64,000 nucleotides of DNA from UM-FILTER-38-24 sp041663205 (GCA_041663205.1 JBAZQZ010000003.1:23644-87643); one strand, 5' to 3'. Counted from the first letter of the stretch, positions 55,250 to 62,760 are shown. The notes: generated from the sequence alone by a model not told the origin. Numbers and translations: made by a program.

Positions 55250-55858
55250 TTATGATAAATTCAGTTTTTCTAGGCCTTTGCCTGTTGCAACCCATCTATC
55301 TATTCCGTTGATTCTTTGTCTCCCAACGAGTCCTTCGCTTTCAAGGGCACATAATTCTTTATAGTGTGTAATGCCTATTTGACTTTCATGGCGGGTGGCA
55401 GGTTGTGGTGGTATTTCAACTCCTCCTGGCATATTTGCGAACATTAAAGCTGTTTGTCTTCTACTATTATTTGTGGCTGTTTGGGCGGCAAGCATTAAAC
55501 TTCTGGCCTTGTCTGCTGTGTCTGTTCTTCGCAAAGTAACATCAGCGTTTCTATCAAGGAGGGCTTTACTTCGTTCATCACTTAGGGCTTTGTCAGCGCG
55601 GCGGTCCGGGAGCCAAGTTCCTGTTCTAGGTTTGTGAATCCATGTTTCTAAGTCCCCGAAATGAAGTAATTTTGGAGTGCCCTGCCTGTTAAGAATTCTT
55701 ACTTTCACAAAAGTTTCTTGTGTTGGATGTTGTTCAAGTATTTCGATTGTGTCTCCTTGTTCCAAATGAAGTTCTAGTCCGGCGGAGTCTGGGTTTTCCA
55801 CCATGCCATCTAGGAATGAACGTAATTGTGGGTATTTATCATGGTTTTCCCGGTGCAA
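55250..55858 (-). CDS. Hypothetical protein with winged-helix-like C-terminus; start uncertain
   Basis: 202 residues from a TTG at 55858. Central beta part (LELHLEQGDTIEILEQHPTQ, TFVKVRILNRQGTPKLLHFG), a basic helical part, and a C-terminal segment HYKELCALESEGLVGRQRIN, then GIDRWVATGKGL, shaped like a winged helix. A well-placed promoter and leader point to an ATG at 55904 (MSEEIKQPAPDLSPEFA), but that frame ends in TGA at 55839. A one-base shift would join the two, so this may be a frameshifted gene. Confidence 0.55.
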   Translation of the reverse strand: MHRENHDKYPQLRSFLDGMVENPDSAGLELHLEQGDTIEILEQHPTQETFVKVRILNRQGTPKLLHFGDLETWIHKPRTGTWLPDRRADKALSDERSKALLDRNADVTLRRTDTADKARSLMLAAQTATNNSRRQTALMFANMPGGVEIPPQPATRHESQIGITHYKELCALESEGLVGRQRINGIDRWVATGKGLEKLNLS

Positions 55859-55934
55859 ATTCGGGGGATAAGTCAGGGGCAGGTTGTTTTATTTCTTCAC
55901 TCATAATTGTGTGTGTAATAATTAAAAGGTGTTT

Positions 55935-55962
55935 ATTGTACCAGAAGGGTGGCTTTTGTCAA
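55935..55962 (-). promoter_or_regulatory. Promoter of the gene at 55250
   Basis: Minus strand TTGACA (55957-55962), 16 bp, TACAAT (55935-55940), leader AAACACCTTTTAATTATT to an ATG at 55904. Confidence 0.65.
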
Positions 55963-56036
55963 CCCCTTTAAAAAAAGTTAAAATTATTCTTTTGAAAAAT
56001 CTTGATTTTTGTCTCTGATTTTGTTATTGTGTTTGT

Positions 56037-56092
56037 GAAGAAGGCTTTCGGCCCGTGGTTCATATACCACACTTAGCGGAAGGCTTTTTTTC
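56037..56092 (+). ncRNA. Small RNA-like element type 2, copy B
   Basis: Same unit as 50605-50662: TTGATT (56002-56007), 17 bp, TATTGT (56025-56030), then GGCTTTCGGCCCGTGGTT, the ATAT-loop hairpin, GCGGAAGGC and a T-run. Only two bases differ within the structured part, while flanking bases differ more. Confidence 0.6.
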
Positions 56093-56096
56093 TTTG

Positions 56097-56513
56097 TTAT
56101 TTGTCCGGGAATATGGAGATTAAATCTTTTCGTCCTGATCGTTTATTCTCTTTGATTTGTACATAAAATATGTGATTTTCTTTTGTTATTCCCGTGAATC
56201 GATGGAGAATTTCGTTTGTCTTGTTTGGATTTTCTTTTGATTTTGGGGCAAATTTGTTTTGCCGGATTAATTCTATTGCCGATGCGTAATATTTTAGTCG
56301 GCGCATTCTGTCTTGCCATTTTTCTTTGTCCCAAAGGTGTTGCCAGAATACAGGCAAGAAAATTTTCTCTTTTTTGAAGTATGCCGATCTTACATAGGGG
56401 GTTCTTTTGCTTCTATTTTTTATCTTTGCGTATATCGCGAAAGCTTTTTTCTGAACTTCGTGAAAATCTGTTCCCGATAATATTGAAGCTTTTGTTTGGT
56501 ATGCTTGAGCCAT
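56097..56513 (-). CDS. Duplicated 138-residue cassette protein, copy B
   Basis: Paralogue of 50666-51082, same length, about 90% identical. Substitutions are mostly conservative (Leu/Ile, Asp/Glu, Lys/Arg). It keeps the same upstream inverted repeat and the same convergent RNA-like element, so the duplicated unit is element + gene + operator. Function unknown; see copy A for the weak nuclease-fold resemblance. Confidence 0.75.
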   Translation of the reverse strand: MAQAYQTKASILSGTDFHEVQKKAFAIYAKIKNRSKRTPYVRSAYFKKEKIFLPVFWQHLWDKEKWQDRMRRLKYYASAIELIRQNKFAPKSKENPNKTNEILHRFTGITKENHIFYVQIKENKRSGRKDLISIFPDK

Positions 56514-56517
56514 TGTC

Positions 56518-56544
56518 TGCTACGTTATTTTGGTGAGTGTAGCA
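56518..56544. promoter_or_regulatory. Inverted repeat upstream of cassette gene B
   Basis: TGCTAC (56518-56523) and GTAGCA (56539-56544), 15-bp spacer, matching the pair before copy A. Confidence 0.6.
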
Positions 56545-56585
56545 GGGGGAGATTAAATTTTCGTTAAAAAAAGATAAAATTTTTC

Positions 56586-56623
56586 TAAAACCATTTTCTT
56601 GGCGTCGGGAAAATGGTTTTTGT
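56586..56623. terminator. Intrinsic terminator-like hairpin
   Basis: Perfect 11-bp stem AAACCATTTTC/GAAAATGGTTT (56588-56598, 56609-56619) with loop TTGGCGTCGG and following Ts. Because of the flanking A and T runs it could stop transcription in either direction, e.g. after the GNAT remnant. Confidence 0.65.
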
Positions 56624-56642
56624 GGCTATGGTACGTGTGAAT

Positions 56643-56670
56643 ATCATCTTGTTGGCGTCAACAATATGAT
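56643..56670. other. Second hairpin with the same GGCGTC loop
   Basis: ATCAT-c-TTGTTG-gcgt-CAACAA-t-ATGAT: 11 pairs with one mismatch. The loop context TTGGCGTC is shared with the terminator-like hairpin 24 bp away. Confidence 0.5.
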
Positions 56671-56706
56671 CTAGAACACCACCTTATATGTCACTCCTTC
56701 TTTCCA

Positions 56707-56898
56707 CTAATCTCTATCAATTGAGCAGAAAGCCACAAATTCCGCGCCTTCTTTTGCGATGAGATACAAACTGTCTTTTAATTTGAAGTTTTTTTTGAGC
56801 AGGTCAATCGTGGCCTGTGTGTATGTGTAATCGAAGGACGGCTTGCCGAGGAGGAAGTCGAGTGACTGTGGGGAGGTGATGGGGGATATTGTGATCAT
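56707..56898 (-). pseudogene. N-terminal remnant of a GNAT-like acetyltransferase
   Basis: 63 residues, MITISPITSPQSLDFLLGKP..., ending LIAKEGAEFVAFCSIDRD then TAG. The end looks like the second to third strands of a GNAT fold, with the acetyl-CoA-binding half missing. It retains a TACAAT promoter (56909-56914; TTGCCA at 56931-56936), so it may still be expressed. The family assignment is tentative. Confidence 0.45.
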
Positions 56899-56908
56899 AA
56901 GTGTGTTT

Positions 56909-56936
56909 ATTGTATCAAGGAATTATGTGGTGGCAA
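56909..56936 (-). promoter_or_regulatory. Promoter of the GNAT-like remnant
   Basis: Minus strand TTGCCA (56931-56936), 16 bp, TACAAT (56909-56914), leader AAACACACTT to the ATG, resembling the leader at 55935. Confidence 0.5.
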
Positions 56937-56974
56937 AATTTGAAATTTTTATGTGTTTTTGATAAAATATGTAT

Positions 56975-57041
56975 AGGTGTCGACTCTGCCTAGCGAGCAT
57001 TCTAGATAAAAGCCCTCTCACGTTGTGTGGGAGGGCTTTTT
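56975..57041 (+). ncRNA. Small RNA-like element type 1, copy B
   Basis: TTGAAA (56940-56945), 17 bp, TAAAAT (56963-56968), then GTGTCGACTCTGCC, CTAGATAAAAGCCC and the GAGGGCTTTTT terminator. The 3' 48 nt are identical to copy A. It ends 20 bp from the dnaK stop and can also terminate dnaK. Confidence 0.6.
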
Positions 57042-57060
57042 GACTGTTAATATTTTTCCC

Positions 57061-59061
57061 CTACTTCCCCTCATCTACCACTTCTGCTTCCACTACATCG
57101 TCACCACCTTTTTTGCCTTTCTTTTTGTCGCCTTTTTTGTAGACTTTGACACCGTCGTCGGAGGCGGAGTCGGTGTCGGAGTCAGGGGCTGGGTCGTTTG
57201 GGGTGTCGCCAGGTTCGCTTCTCTCTGCGCCGGCGGGTTGGGCTGAGGCTTGGGCGGTTTTGTATAGTTCAGCACCGATTTTTTGGATTTCTTGGCTCAG
57301 GTCGTCGTAGGCGGGTTTGATTTCGTCGGCTTTGGCGTCTTTGTTTTCCAAAACTTTTTTCAGGGTTGCGATTTTTTCTTTGATTGGTTTGGTGAGTTCG
57401 TCGCTTACTTTATCTCCGGCGTCTTTGATCGCCTTTTCGGATTGGATTATCAAGCCTTCGGCCTGGTTTCTGGTTTCAATCATTTCTTTCTTTTTCTTGT
57501 CTTCTTCGGCGTATTTTTCGGCTTCCTTCCTTCGTTGTTCCACTTCTTCTTTGCTCATGTTTGAGCTTCCGGCGATGGTGATGTGCTGTTCTTTGTTTGT
57601 GGCTTTGTCGGACGCTTTTACATTCAAAATTCCGTTTGAATCAATGTCAAAAGTCACCTCAATTTGCGGGATTCCGCGAGGTGCGGGCGGGATTCCATCA
57701 AGCACAAATCTGCCGAGCGCTTTATTGTCAATCGCCATCGGGCGTTCACCTTGGACGACGTGGACTTCAACTGAGGTTTGGTTGTCGGCGGCGGTTGAGA
57801 AAATTTGTGATTTTGATGTCGGGATTGCGGAATTTCTTTCAATTAAAACTGTGTTTACTCCGCCAAGTGTTTCAATTCCGAGCGAAAGGGGAGTGACGTC
57901 AACAAGCAAAATATCTTTTACGTTGCTGTCGCCCTGCAAAATTCCTCCTTGAATTCCGGCGCCGAGCGCGACCACTTCGTCCGGATTTGATCCTCTGGAG
58001 GGCTCTTTTCCGAAAATTTCTTTTACTTTTTCTTGGATAGCCGGCATGCGAGTCATGCCTCCGACAAGCAAAACTTCGTCAATGTCGCTTTCAAAAATCT
58101 GCGCGTCTTTCATGGCTTTGCGACAAGGTTCTTCGGTCAATTCAATCAAGTCCGCTACCAAATCTTCAAGTTTTGTTCTGGTCAATTTCGCTTCGAAATT
58201 TTTCGGACCGTCTTTGTCTACCGTGATGTATGGCAAAGAAATTGTGGTTTCGTGTAAAGATGATAACTCAATTTTTGCCTTTTCTGCGGCCTCTTTGATT
58301 CTTTGCATAGCCAACTTGTCTTTTGAAATGTCCGCGCCGTTTTGTCTTTTGTACTCATCTACGAGCCATTTTGTGACTCTTTCGTCCAAGTCGTCACCTC
58401 CGAGCTGTGTATTTCCGTTTGTGGATTTTACTTGGAAAACGCCTTCGCCAAGCTCCAAAATGGAGATATCAAAAGTTCCTCCACCAAAGTCGTAGACGGC
58501 GACTTTTTTCTCGCCTCCTTTTTTATCAACGCCGTACGCGAGTGCGGCGGCGGTCGGTTCGTTTATAATTCTTTTTACGTCCAAGCCCGCGATTTTGCCT
58601 GCGTCTTTTGTGGCTTGTCTCTGCGAATCATTGAAGTATGCGGGAACCGTGATGACGGCTTCCGTTACTTCATATCCGAGGTATGCTTCCGCGTCCGTTT
58701 TCAATTTTTGCAGTACCATTGCGGAAATTTCGGAAGGGCGTTTTTGTTTTCCTTCAAGGATAATTTCAACTTCGCCGTCGCGGCCTTTTGCGGTTTTGTA
58801 TGAAACTCTTTTTACGTCGGTCATGGATTCGTCATACTGGCGGCCGATAAAGCGTTTTGCGGAATAAATCGTGTTGTCCGGATTTGTGACCGCTTGGTTT
58901 TTTGCGGCGATTCCGACGCGACGTTCGCCGTCTTTGATCGCGACAACGGACGGGGTCGTGCGCCCGCCTTCAGCGTTTGGGATCACAATCGCTTCGCCCC
59001 CTTCCATCACGGCGACGCATGAATTTGTTGTTCCCAAGTCTATACCTATTATTTTTGACAT
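57061..59061 (-). CDS. dnaK: Chaperone DnaK (Hsp70)
   Basis: 666 residues. The ATPase domain starts MSKIIGIDLGTTNSCVAVME and includes AVYDFGGGTFDISILELG and the DEVLLVGGMTRMPAIQEKV block. The linker DILLVDVTPLSLGIETLGG leads into the substrate-binding domain. The C-terminal tail is acidic and Ala/Pro-rich. It folds and refolds proteins with DnaJ and GrpE; no dnaJ is in the window. A CIRCE operator overlaps its promoter. Two unknown genes separate it from grpE. Stops with TAG. Confidence 0.98.
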   Translation of the reverse strand: MSKIIGIDLGTTNSCVAVMEGGEAIVIPNAEGGRTTPSVVAIKDGERRVGIAAKNQAVTNPDNTIYSAKRFIGRQYDESMTDVKRVSYKTAKGRDGEVEIILEGKQKRPSEISAMVLQKLKTDAEAYLGYEVTEAVITVPAYFNDSQRQATKDAGKIAGLDVKRIINEPTAAALAYGVDKKGGEKKVAVYDFGGGTFDISILELGEGVFQVKSTNGNTQLGGDDLDERVTKWLVDEYKRQNGADISKDKLAMQRIKEAAEKAKIELSSLHETTISLPYITVDKDGPKNFEAKLTRTKLEDLVADLIELTEEPCRKAMKDAQIFESDIDEVLLVGGMTRMPAIQEKVKEIFGKEPSRGSNPDEVVALGAGIQGGILQGDSNVKDILLVDVTPLSLGIETLGGVNTVLIERNSAIPTSKSQIFSTAADNQTSVEVHVVQGERPMAIDNKALGRFVLDGIPPAPRGIPQIEVTFDIDSNGILNVKASDKATNKEQHITIAGSSNMSKEEVEQRRKEAEKYAEEDKKKKEMIETRNQAEGLIIQSEKAIKDAGDKVSDELTKPIKEKIATLKKVLENKDAKADEIKPAYDDLSQEIQKIGAELYKTAQASAQPAGAERSEPGDTPNDPAPDSDTDSASDDGVKVYKKGDKKKGKKGGDDVVEAEVVDEGK

Positions 59062-59107
59062 ATTATTTTGGTTAATTTTTTAGGTGCTCGCTGTGTGTCA
59101 CAGCAAA

Positions 59108-59148
59108 TTAGCACTCGTAATTATAGAGTGCTAAAAAGGAATGGTCAA
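59108..59148 (-). promoter_or_regulatory. dnaK promoter with perfect CIRCE operator
   Basis: CIRCE: TTAGCACTC (59108-59116), 9 bp, GAGTGCTAA (59126-59134), the exact HrcA consensus. Minus-strand promoter: TTGACC (59143-59148), 17 bp, TATAAT (59120-59125), so the -10 lies in the CIRCE centre and HrcA would block RNA polymerase directly. Confidence 0.95.
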
Positions 59149-59165
59149 GGGAATTTTTTTGGGGA

Positions 59166-59732
59166 TTATTCGGTGGCTTCTGTTGGTTCTATCGGACGGG
59201 GAGTCCATTCGAATCTTGATCCGGTTCTTTGTTTTGCTCGTTCACCGGCGTTTGTTTCTTCCAAAATTCCGACGTTGGCGGAGGTGATGATTATTGCGAA
59301 CCTTTTGGTTCCAACTATTATTCTTATTTCTCCCGGTGGGCATGTTTTTAAAACTTCTTTAGCTGTAGATGGAGCCAGGCTATTTTCGTCGGCAAAGTCT
59401 GCGACCAGGTTTTGCAGGTCGCGAAGTGAGTGGAGTTGTCGTGTTGCCAAGTATGTTCTAAAATTTGTTTTTAATAGTTCGCCCCGCGTGCTGTATCCTC
59501 TAGCGGTTGCTTCTCTGTTTAGTTTTTCGGTTGATATTTCTAGCTTTTTCCTGGCGGCTTCTTCCAAGGCGGGTTTCATTTTTTCCAGCATTTCCAGGAT
59601 TTGTTCCGGAGTAATGCTGCCTCCTAGTAAAGCTGTTTGTAGATCTGCCAATGCTACTTGTGTTTCGGCTAAGGCTGTGGCTGCCTTCTCAAATGTGGAT
59701 TTTTCGGGGGCTTGTTCTGATGGGGGGCTCAT
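59166..59732 (-). CDS. Hypothetical protein inserted between grpE and dnaK
   Basis: 188 residues. A helical N-terminal half contains LGGSITPEQILEMLEKMKPA. A C-terminal domain, about 105-175, has LQNLVADFADENSL and then IRIIVGTKRFAIIITSANVG. The same order (GGKVAPEAVLAVLTP; LQSYINTFAKDNGL; IKIGGKPFAIKIVD) is seen in the gene at 62004, so these are paralogues flanking the heat-shock genes. Function unknown. Confidence 0.65.
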   Translation of the reverse strand: MSPPSEQAPEKSTFEKAATALAETQVALADLQTALLGGSITPEQILEMLEKMKPALEEAARKKLEISTEKLNREATARGYSTRGELLKTNFRTYLATRQLHSLRDLQNLVADFADENSLAPSTAKEVLKTCPPGEIRIIVGTKRFAIIITSANVGILEETNAGERAKQRTGSRFEWTPRPIEPTEATE

Positions 59733-59779
59733 ATGTAAAGGTGGTTATGGCGTTAAGTTTGTGGATTTTTCTCTGGCGT

Positions 59780-60550
59780 CTAGAGGAATCTTGGCCATAA
59801 GGTGTTAAAGTTTCTTGGCCATAAGGTGTTTTCGTCTCCTTTTGCTTCTTCCAATATTGTTTCTGTCAGGGTTGCTTCACGGAAGTCTGTGCCTCGGAGA
59901 TCTGCTCCTCTCAAGTTTGCCCCTGTTAATATTGCTCCCATGCTGGCCCCTCGGAGATTTGCTCCTTCCAATATTGCTCCTGTCAGGTTTGCTCTTTCAA
60001 GGTATGCGTTTTGTAGATTTGCGCCTTGTAAATTTATGCCCTCTAAGTTTGTCTCTCGTAGATCTATATTTTGCAGGTCGGGATTCCATTCCGGATGCTG
60101 TTCTCTTGATTTATTAAATACACTTACGGCTTTTTTTTGTGCTTCCGGAGTTTCTTTTTTTCTAAGAAGGAGTCTTGCCGTAGTATTTAATTGGATTGTT
60201 GTGATTTCGCGTGATTGAGCGACGGGTTCCGGTGGGCGTTCTTGGTCTGGGTTTTCTTGGTCGCGGGCTTCTTGAGTGGCGAAGTCTTCGGGGGCGCTTT
60301 GCGGGGGTTCGTCAATCATTTCTAGTAGCGGGGCGAGGGCGTCGCGGATTTGTTGTTTGGAAATCAGGCCTTGCGCGAGAGCTTGCGCAAACTCTTCATC
60401 GTAGGCTGTCGCTCTTACCCTGTCGCCGAGTTTTCCTAACTTTTCTTGTGCGGCTTGTCTTTCGAGGTGTTTTCGGCCTGCATCTTCGGCTGAGGCTTGG
60501 CTGGAATCTGCCGGGAGTTGTGGTGCTGGGCTTGGTATTAGTTCTATCAT
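59780..60550 (-). CDS. Pentapeptide-repeat protein inserted between grpE and dnaK
   Basis: 256 residues. The N-terminal part is charged with a GLISKQQIRDALAPLLEMID helix like the neighbours' GxxxPExxLxxLxP helix. About residues 168-240 form some 14 pentapeptide repeats (A(N/D)LxG: GANLQNAYLERANLTGAILE), expected to make a right-handed beta-helix. Such domains often mimic DNA or mediate protein contacts. The very end has a duplicated NTLWPR. Excellent promoter. Stops with TAG. Confidence 0.85.
   Translation of the reverse strand: MIELIPSPAPQLPADSSQASAEDAGRKHLERQAAQEKLGKLGDRVRATAYDEEFAQALAQGLISKQQIRDALAPLLEMIDEPPQSAPEDFATQEARDQENPDQERPPEPVAQSREITTIQLNTTARLLLRKKETPEAQKKAVSVFNKSREQHPEWNPDLQNIDLRETNLEGINLQGANLQNAYLERANLTGAILEGANLRGASMGAILTGANLRGADLRGTDFREATLTETILEEAKGDENTLWPRNFNTLWPRFL
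59789..59830. repeat. 18-bp direct repeat at the 3' end of the pentapeptide gene
   Basis: TCTTGGCCATAAGGTGTT occurs at 59789-59806 and 59813-59830, 24 bp apart, in frame, duplicating the C-terminal NTLWPR. Confidence 0.9.
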
Positions 60551-60577
60551 GTTTTTTAAATTAAAAGTAGGGGGTGA

Positions 60578-60606
60578 TTGTAGTCGGGGAGGAGGGGGAA
60601 TGTCAA
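60578..60606 (-). promoter_or_regulatory. Promoter of the pentapeptide-repeat gene
   Basis: Minus strand TTGACA (60601-60606), 17 bp, TACAAT (60578-60583), then CACCCCCTACTTTTAATT. One of the clearest members of the shared promoter/leader group; independent of the heat-shock promoter. Confidence 0.8.
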
Positions 60607-60623
60607 ATAAAATGTGGGGGGTA

Positions 60624-61190
60624 TTATTCCCCGTTGCCGACTTTTACTTTTGAGTGGCGGAGGATTTTGTCGCCGAGGGTGTAGCCTCTTTCAAGTTCTT
60701 CAATGACGGTGTCTTTTTCACCTTTGCCTTGGGCAAGGGCTTCGTGGAGGTCGGGATTGAATTTTTGTCCGAGGGATTCTATTTGTTTTACGCCGAAATC
60801 CTGGAGTAATTTTTCAAGTTGGTTGATTGACATTCCGATTCCTTCGCTCCATTTTGTTGTTTCTTCGTTTAAGTCTTTTGGTGCATGTGTCTGCGCTCTT
60901 TTGAAGTTGTCAAAAATCGGTAAAATGTTTTTTATCAGCTCAAGGTTTGCAAAAATCGCCCATGATTTTTTTTCTTCTTCCACTCTGCGTTTGTAGTTTT
61001 GCAAATCCGCCATCGTGCGTTTTGCGGTCTCGGTCATTTGGGCGAGTTCTTCTTTTAAGGTTGCGAGTTCGCCTGTGGGTTGCGGAGACTTTTGTTCTTG
61101 AGTGAGGGCTTCGTCAAGTTTTTCCGCTTGTTTTTGCGCTTCTTCAAGGCGTTTGTTCAGGTCAATTTTTTTCTTTTTGTCGTCGGACAT
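60624..61190 (-). CDS. grpE: Nucleotide exchange factor GrpE
   Basis: 188 residues. The N-terminal long coiled coil (about 8-100, including LATLKEELAQMTETAKRTMA and the LQNYKRRVEEEK motif) is followed by the beta domain ending GYTLGDKILRHSKVKVGNGE, both hallmarks. It releases ADP from DnaK. It is 20 bp downstream of hrcA and controlled from its CIRCE-like site. Confidence 0.96.
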   Translation of the reverse strand: MSDDKKKKIDLNKRLEEAQKQAEKLDEALTQEQKSPQPTGELATLKEELAQMTETAKRTMADLQNYKRRVEEEKKSWAIFANLELIKNILPIFDNFKRAQTHAPKDLNEETTKWSEGIGMSINQLEKLLQDFGVKQIESLGQKFNPDLHEALAQGKGEKDTVIEELERGYTLGDKILRHSKVKVGNGE

Positions 61191-61210
61191 GTGAAATTTC
61201 GTTATAAAAA

Positions 61211-61927
61211 TTATTGTTCCAAGAGTTTTTTGATTTCTTCAAGAGTCACGACATTGAAGGCGTAATTCATGCGTTTTGGGCCGAGGATTCCGATAAATCC
61301 TTCGTAGCCGTGTTTGTGATATTTTACGACAATGATACTGCAGGAATTTGTTTGCGGGAGAATATTTTCTTCGCCGATGTAGACTTTTACGTGCTCTGTG
61401 ACGTCCAAATTCGCGAGTGTTTTAATGAAATTGTCGCTTCGTTCCAAAACTTCAAAAACTTCGCTGGCGTTTACGGTGTTGTTTATGAATTCGGGCTGGC
61501 GGAGGGCATTGCTCATGCCGAGGAAAAATGTGCGCGGGTTGTCCGGAGTCGTCGCGAAGCTGACCAAATTTGTGGCTCTGGAAAGCACCGAAACGGCGTC
61601 GTATAGATTTTCTCTTACTTTTTCGGCGGTGTATTTCTCGCGAATAATCGCGAGGGCTTTCAGGGCTTCTATTCGCGCTTTTTTGTAGTCGGCCATTTCG
61701 TCCACAAAAAGTCTGTACGCTTTTGTTGTCGGAATTCTGCCGGCGGAAGTGTGCGGTTGCGAGATGTAGCCTTCTTCTTCAAGTTCCATCATGTCGTTTC
61801 GGATCGTGGCCGGGGAAACTTGAAATTTGTAACTTACCAAAATCGTGTTTGACCCGACCGGTTCCGCGGTTTGGATAAAATGCTTGATTATGGCGTTTAG
61901 TACTTGTTTTTTGCGATCTTCGGACAT
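61211..61927 (-). CDS. hrcA: Heat-inducible repressor HrcA, short form
   Basis: 238 residues against roughly 340 in Bacillus. The N-terminal winged helix (SEDRKKQVLNAIIKHFIQTA, then VSPATIRNDMMELEEEGYIS, QPHTSAGRIPTTKAYRLFVD) is fully conserved. The GAF-like domain is present, ending ILGPKRMNYAFNVVTLEEIK. The inserted dimerisation segment is apparently missing. Represses through CIRCE sites, here before hrcA itself and dnaK. Confidence 0.95.
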   Translation of the reverse strand: MSEDRKKQVLNAIIKHFIQTAEPVGSNTILVSYKFQVSPATIRNDMMELEEEGYISQPHTSAGRIPTTKAYRLFVDEMADYKKARIEALKALAIIREKYTAEKVRENLYDAVSVLSRATNLVSFATTPDNPRTFFLGMSNALRQPEFINNTVNASEVFEVLERSDNFIKTLANLDVTEHVKVYIGEENILPQTNSCSIIVVKYHKHGYEGFIGILGPKRMNYAFNVVTLEEIKKLLEQ

Positions 61928-61948
61928 TGGTTTTTTCGTAAAAATGGA

Positions 61949-61990
61949 TTAGCAGTAGTGATTATACAGTGCTAAACGGGAGGTTGGCAA
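61949..61990 (-). promoter_or_regulatory. hrcA promoter with degenerate CIRCE operator
   Basis: TTAGCAGTA (61949-61957), 9 bp, CAGTGCTAA (61967-61975): 15 of 18 operator bases match CIRCE. Promoter TTGCCA (61985-61990), 18 bp, TATAAT (61961-61966). The weaker operator suggests looser control of hrcA-grpE than of dnaK. Confidence 0.85.
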
Positions 61991-62003
61991 GGGGGGGGCG
62001 GGG

Positions 62004-62732
62004 TTATTCCTGTGAATCGGTTTTGCTCGGGAATAGATCGCAAAGGGATTCAAAGCTTTGTTGCTCATTTACCGCGTGCCATTGGTCTGGGAATTCAAGA
62101 TGTTCTACGTCTGGGCCGAAGCGAGTTTCCGGCAACTTTATGTATAAGGTGATAGCTTTGTCTACTATTTTTATCGCAAAGGGTTTGCCTCCGATTTTTA
62201 TTCTTTGGTATGGGGTGGAAACGTGTTCTCTGAATCTTTGTCCGTCTCCGGGGCGAGGGGTTCTGGTTAATCCGTTATCTTTGGCAAAAGTGTTTATGTA
62301 GGATTGAAGGGGCTCGAATTCGTCCTTAGTCGAGGGTGTTGGGAAGTCAAATTTGTCGTAAAGGGCTTGTTCTTCCCGTACTTGTTCTGCTCTTCGTGCG
62401 TCGGTTCTTGCTCGTTGTTCTTGTTCTCTTTTTTCAGCGAGAAGTCTATTGGCTTCGTTTACGACTGGTGTGAGGACTGCGAGTACGGCTTCGGGGGCGA
62501 CTTTTCCTCCTTTCATGTCTTCTATTACTGTTGGTGCTCCTGTGCGCATGTTCTTCAGGGCTTCTTGTCCGGGCGAAGCTTCGCTTGTTCTTTCGGGGTT
62601 TGTAAGTGTTTCCCATACGGCTTTAAGTCTTTGTCCGAAGGAAACTGCTATTCTTTGTGTGGTTTCTTGCGGGGGAGTTGAGTTGGGTTGTTCTTGTCTT
62701 TGTCTTGCTTGTTCTTGTTGTCTTTCCGCCAT
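62004..62732 (-). CDS. Hypothetical protein, paralogue of the gene at 59166
   Basis: 242 residues from the ATG at 62732 (MAERQQEQARQRQEQPNSTP). A Gln/Glu-rich disordered start, then GGKVAPEAVLAVLTPVVNEA, a charged coiled coil (REQEQRARTDARRAEQVREE), and a C-terminal domain with LQSYINTFAKDNGL and IKIGGKPFAIKIVDKAITLY. The middle and end align in pattern with 59166. An upstream ATG in frame lies in the promoter leader and is rejected. Function unknown. Confidence 0.65.
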   Translation of the reverse strand: MAERQQEQARQRQEQPNSTPPQETTQRIAVSFGQRLKAVWETLTNPERTSEASPGQEALKNMRTGAPTVIEDMKGGKVAPEAVLAVLTPVVNEANRLLAEKREQEQRARTDARRAEQVREEQALYDKFDFPTPSTKDEFEPLQSYINTFAKDNGLTRTPRPGDGQRFREHVSTPYQRIKIGGKPFAIKIVDKAITLYIKLPETRFGPDVEHLEFPDQWHAVNEQQSFESLCDLFPSKTDSQE

Positions 62733-62760
62733 ATTTTTTTTATTAACAAATAGGGGGTGA

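Noticed and set aside
55220..55250. A tRNA gene
   Set aside because: Only a T-arm and acceptor strand are visible; no GGAACTA 5' strand or D- and anticodon arms occur within 90 bp.
50666..56513. The duplicated 138-residue gene as an IS transposase
   Set aside because: No DDE or HUH motif and no terminal inverted repeats at unit ends; too short for known transposases.
61949..61975. Random inverted repeat
   Set aside because: 15 of 18 CIRCE positions match with the right 9-bp spacing directly before hrcA, so it was kept as a CIRCE-like site.
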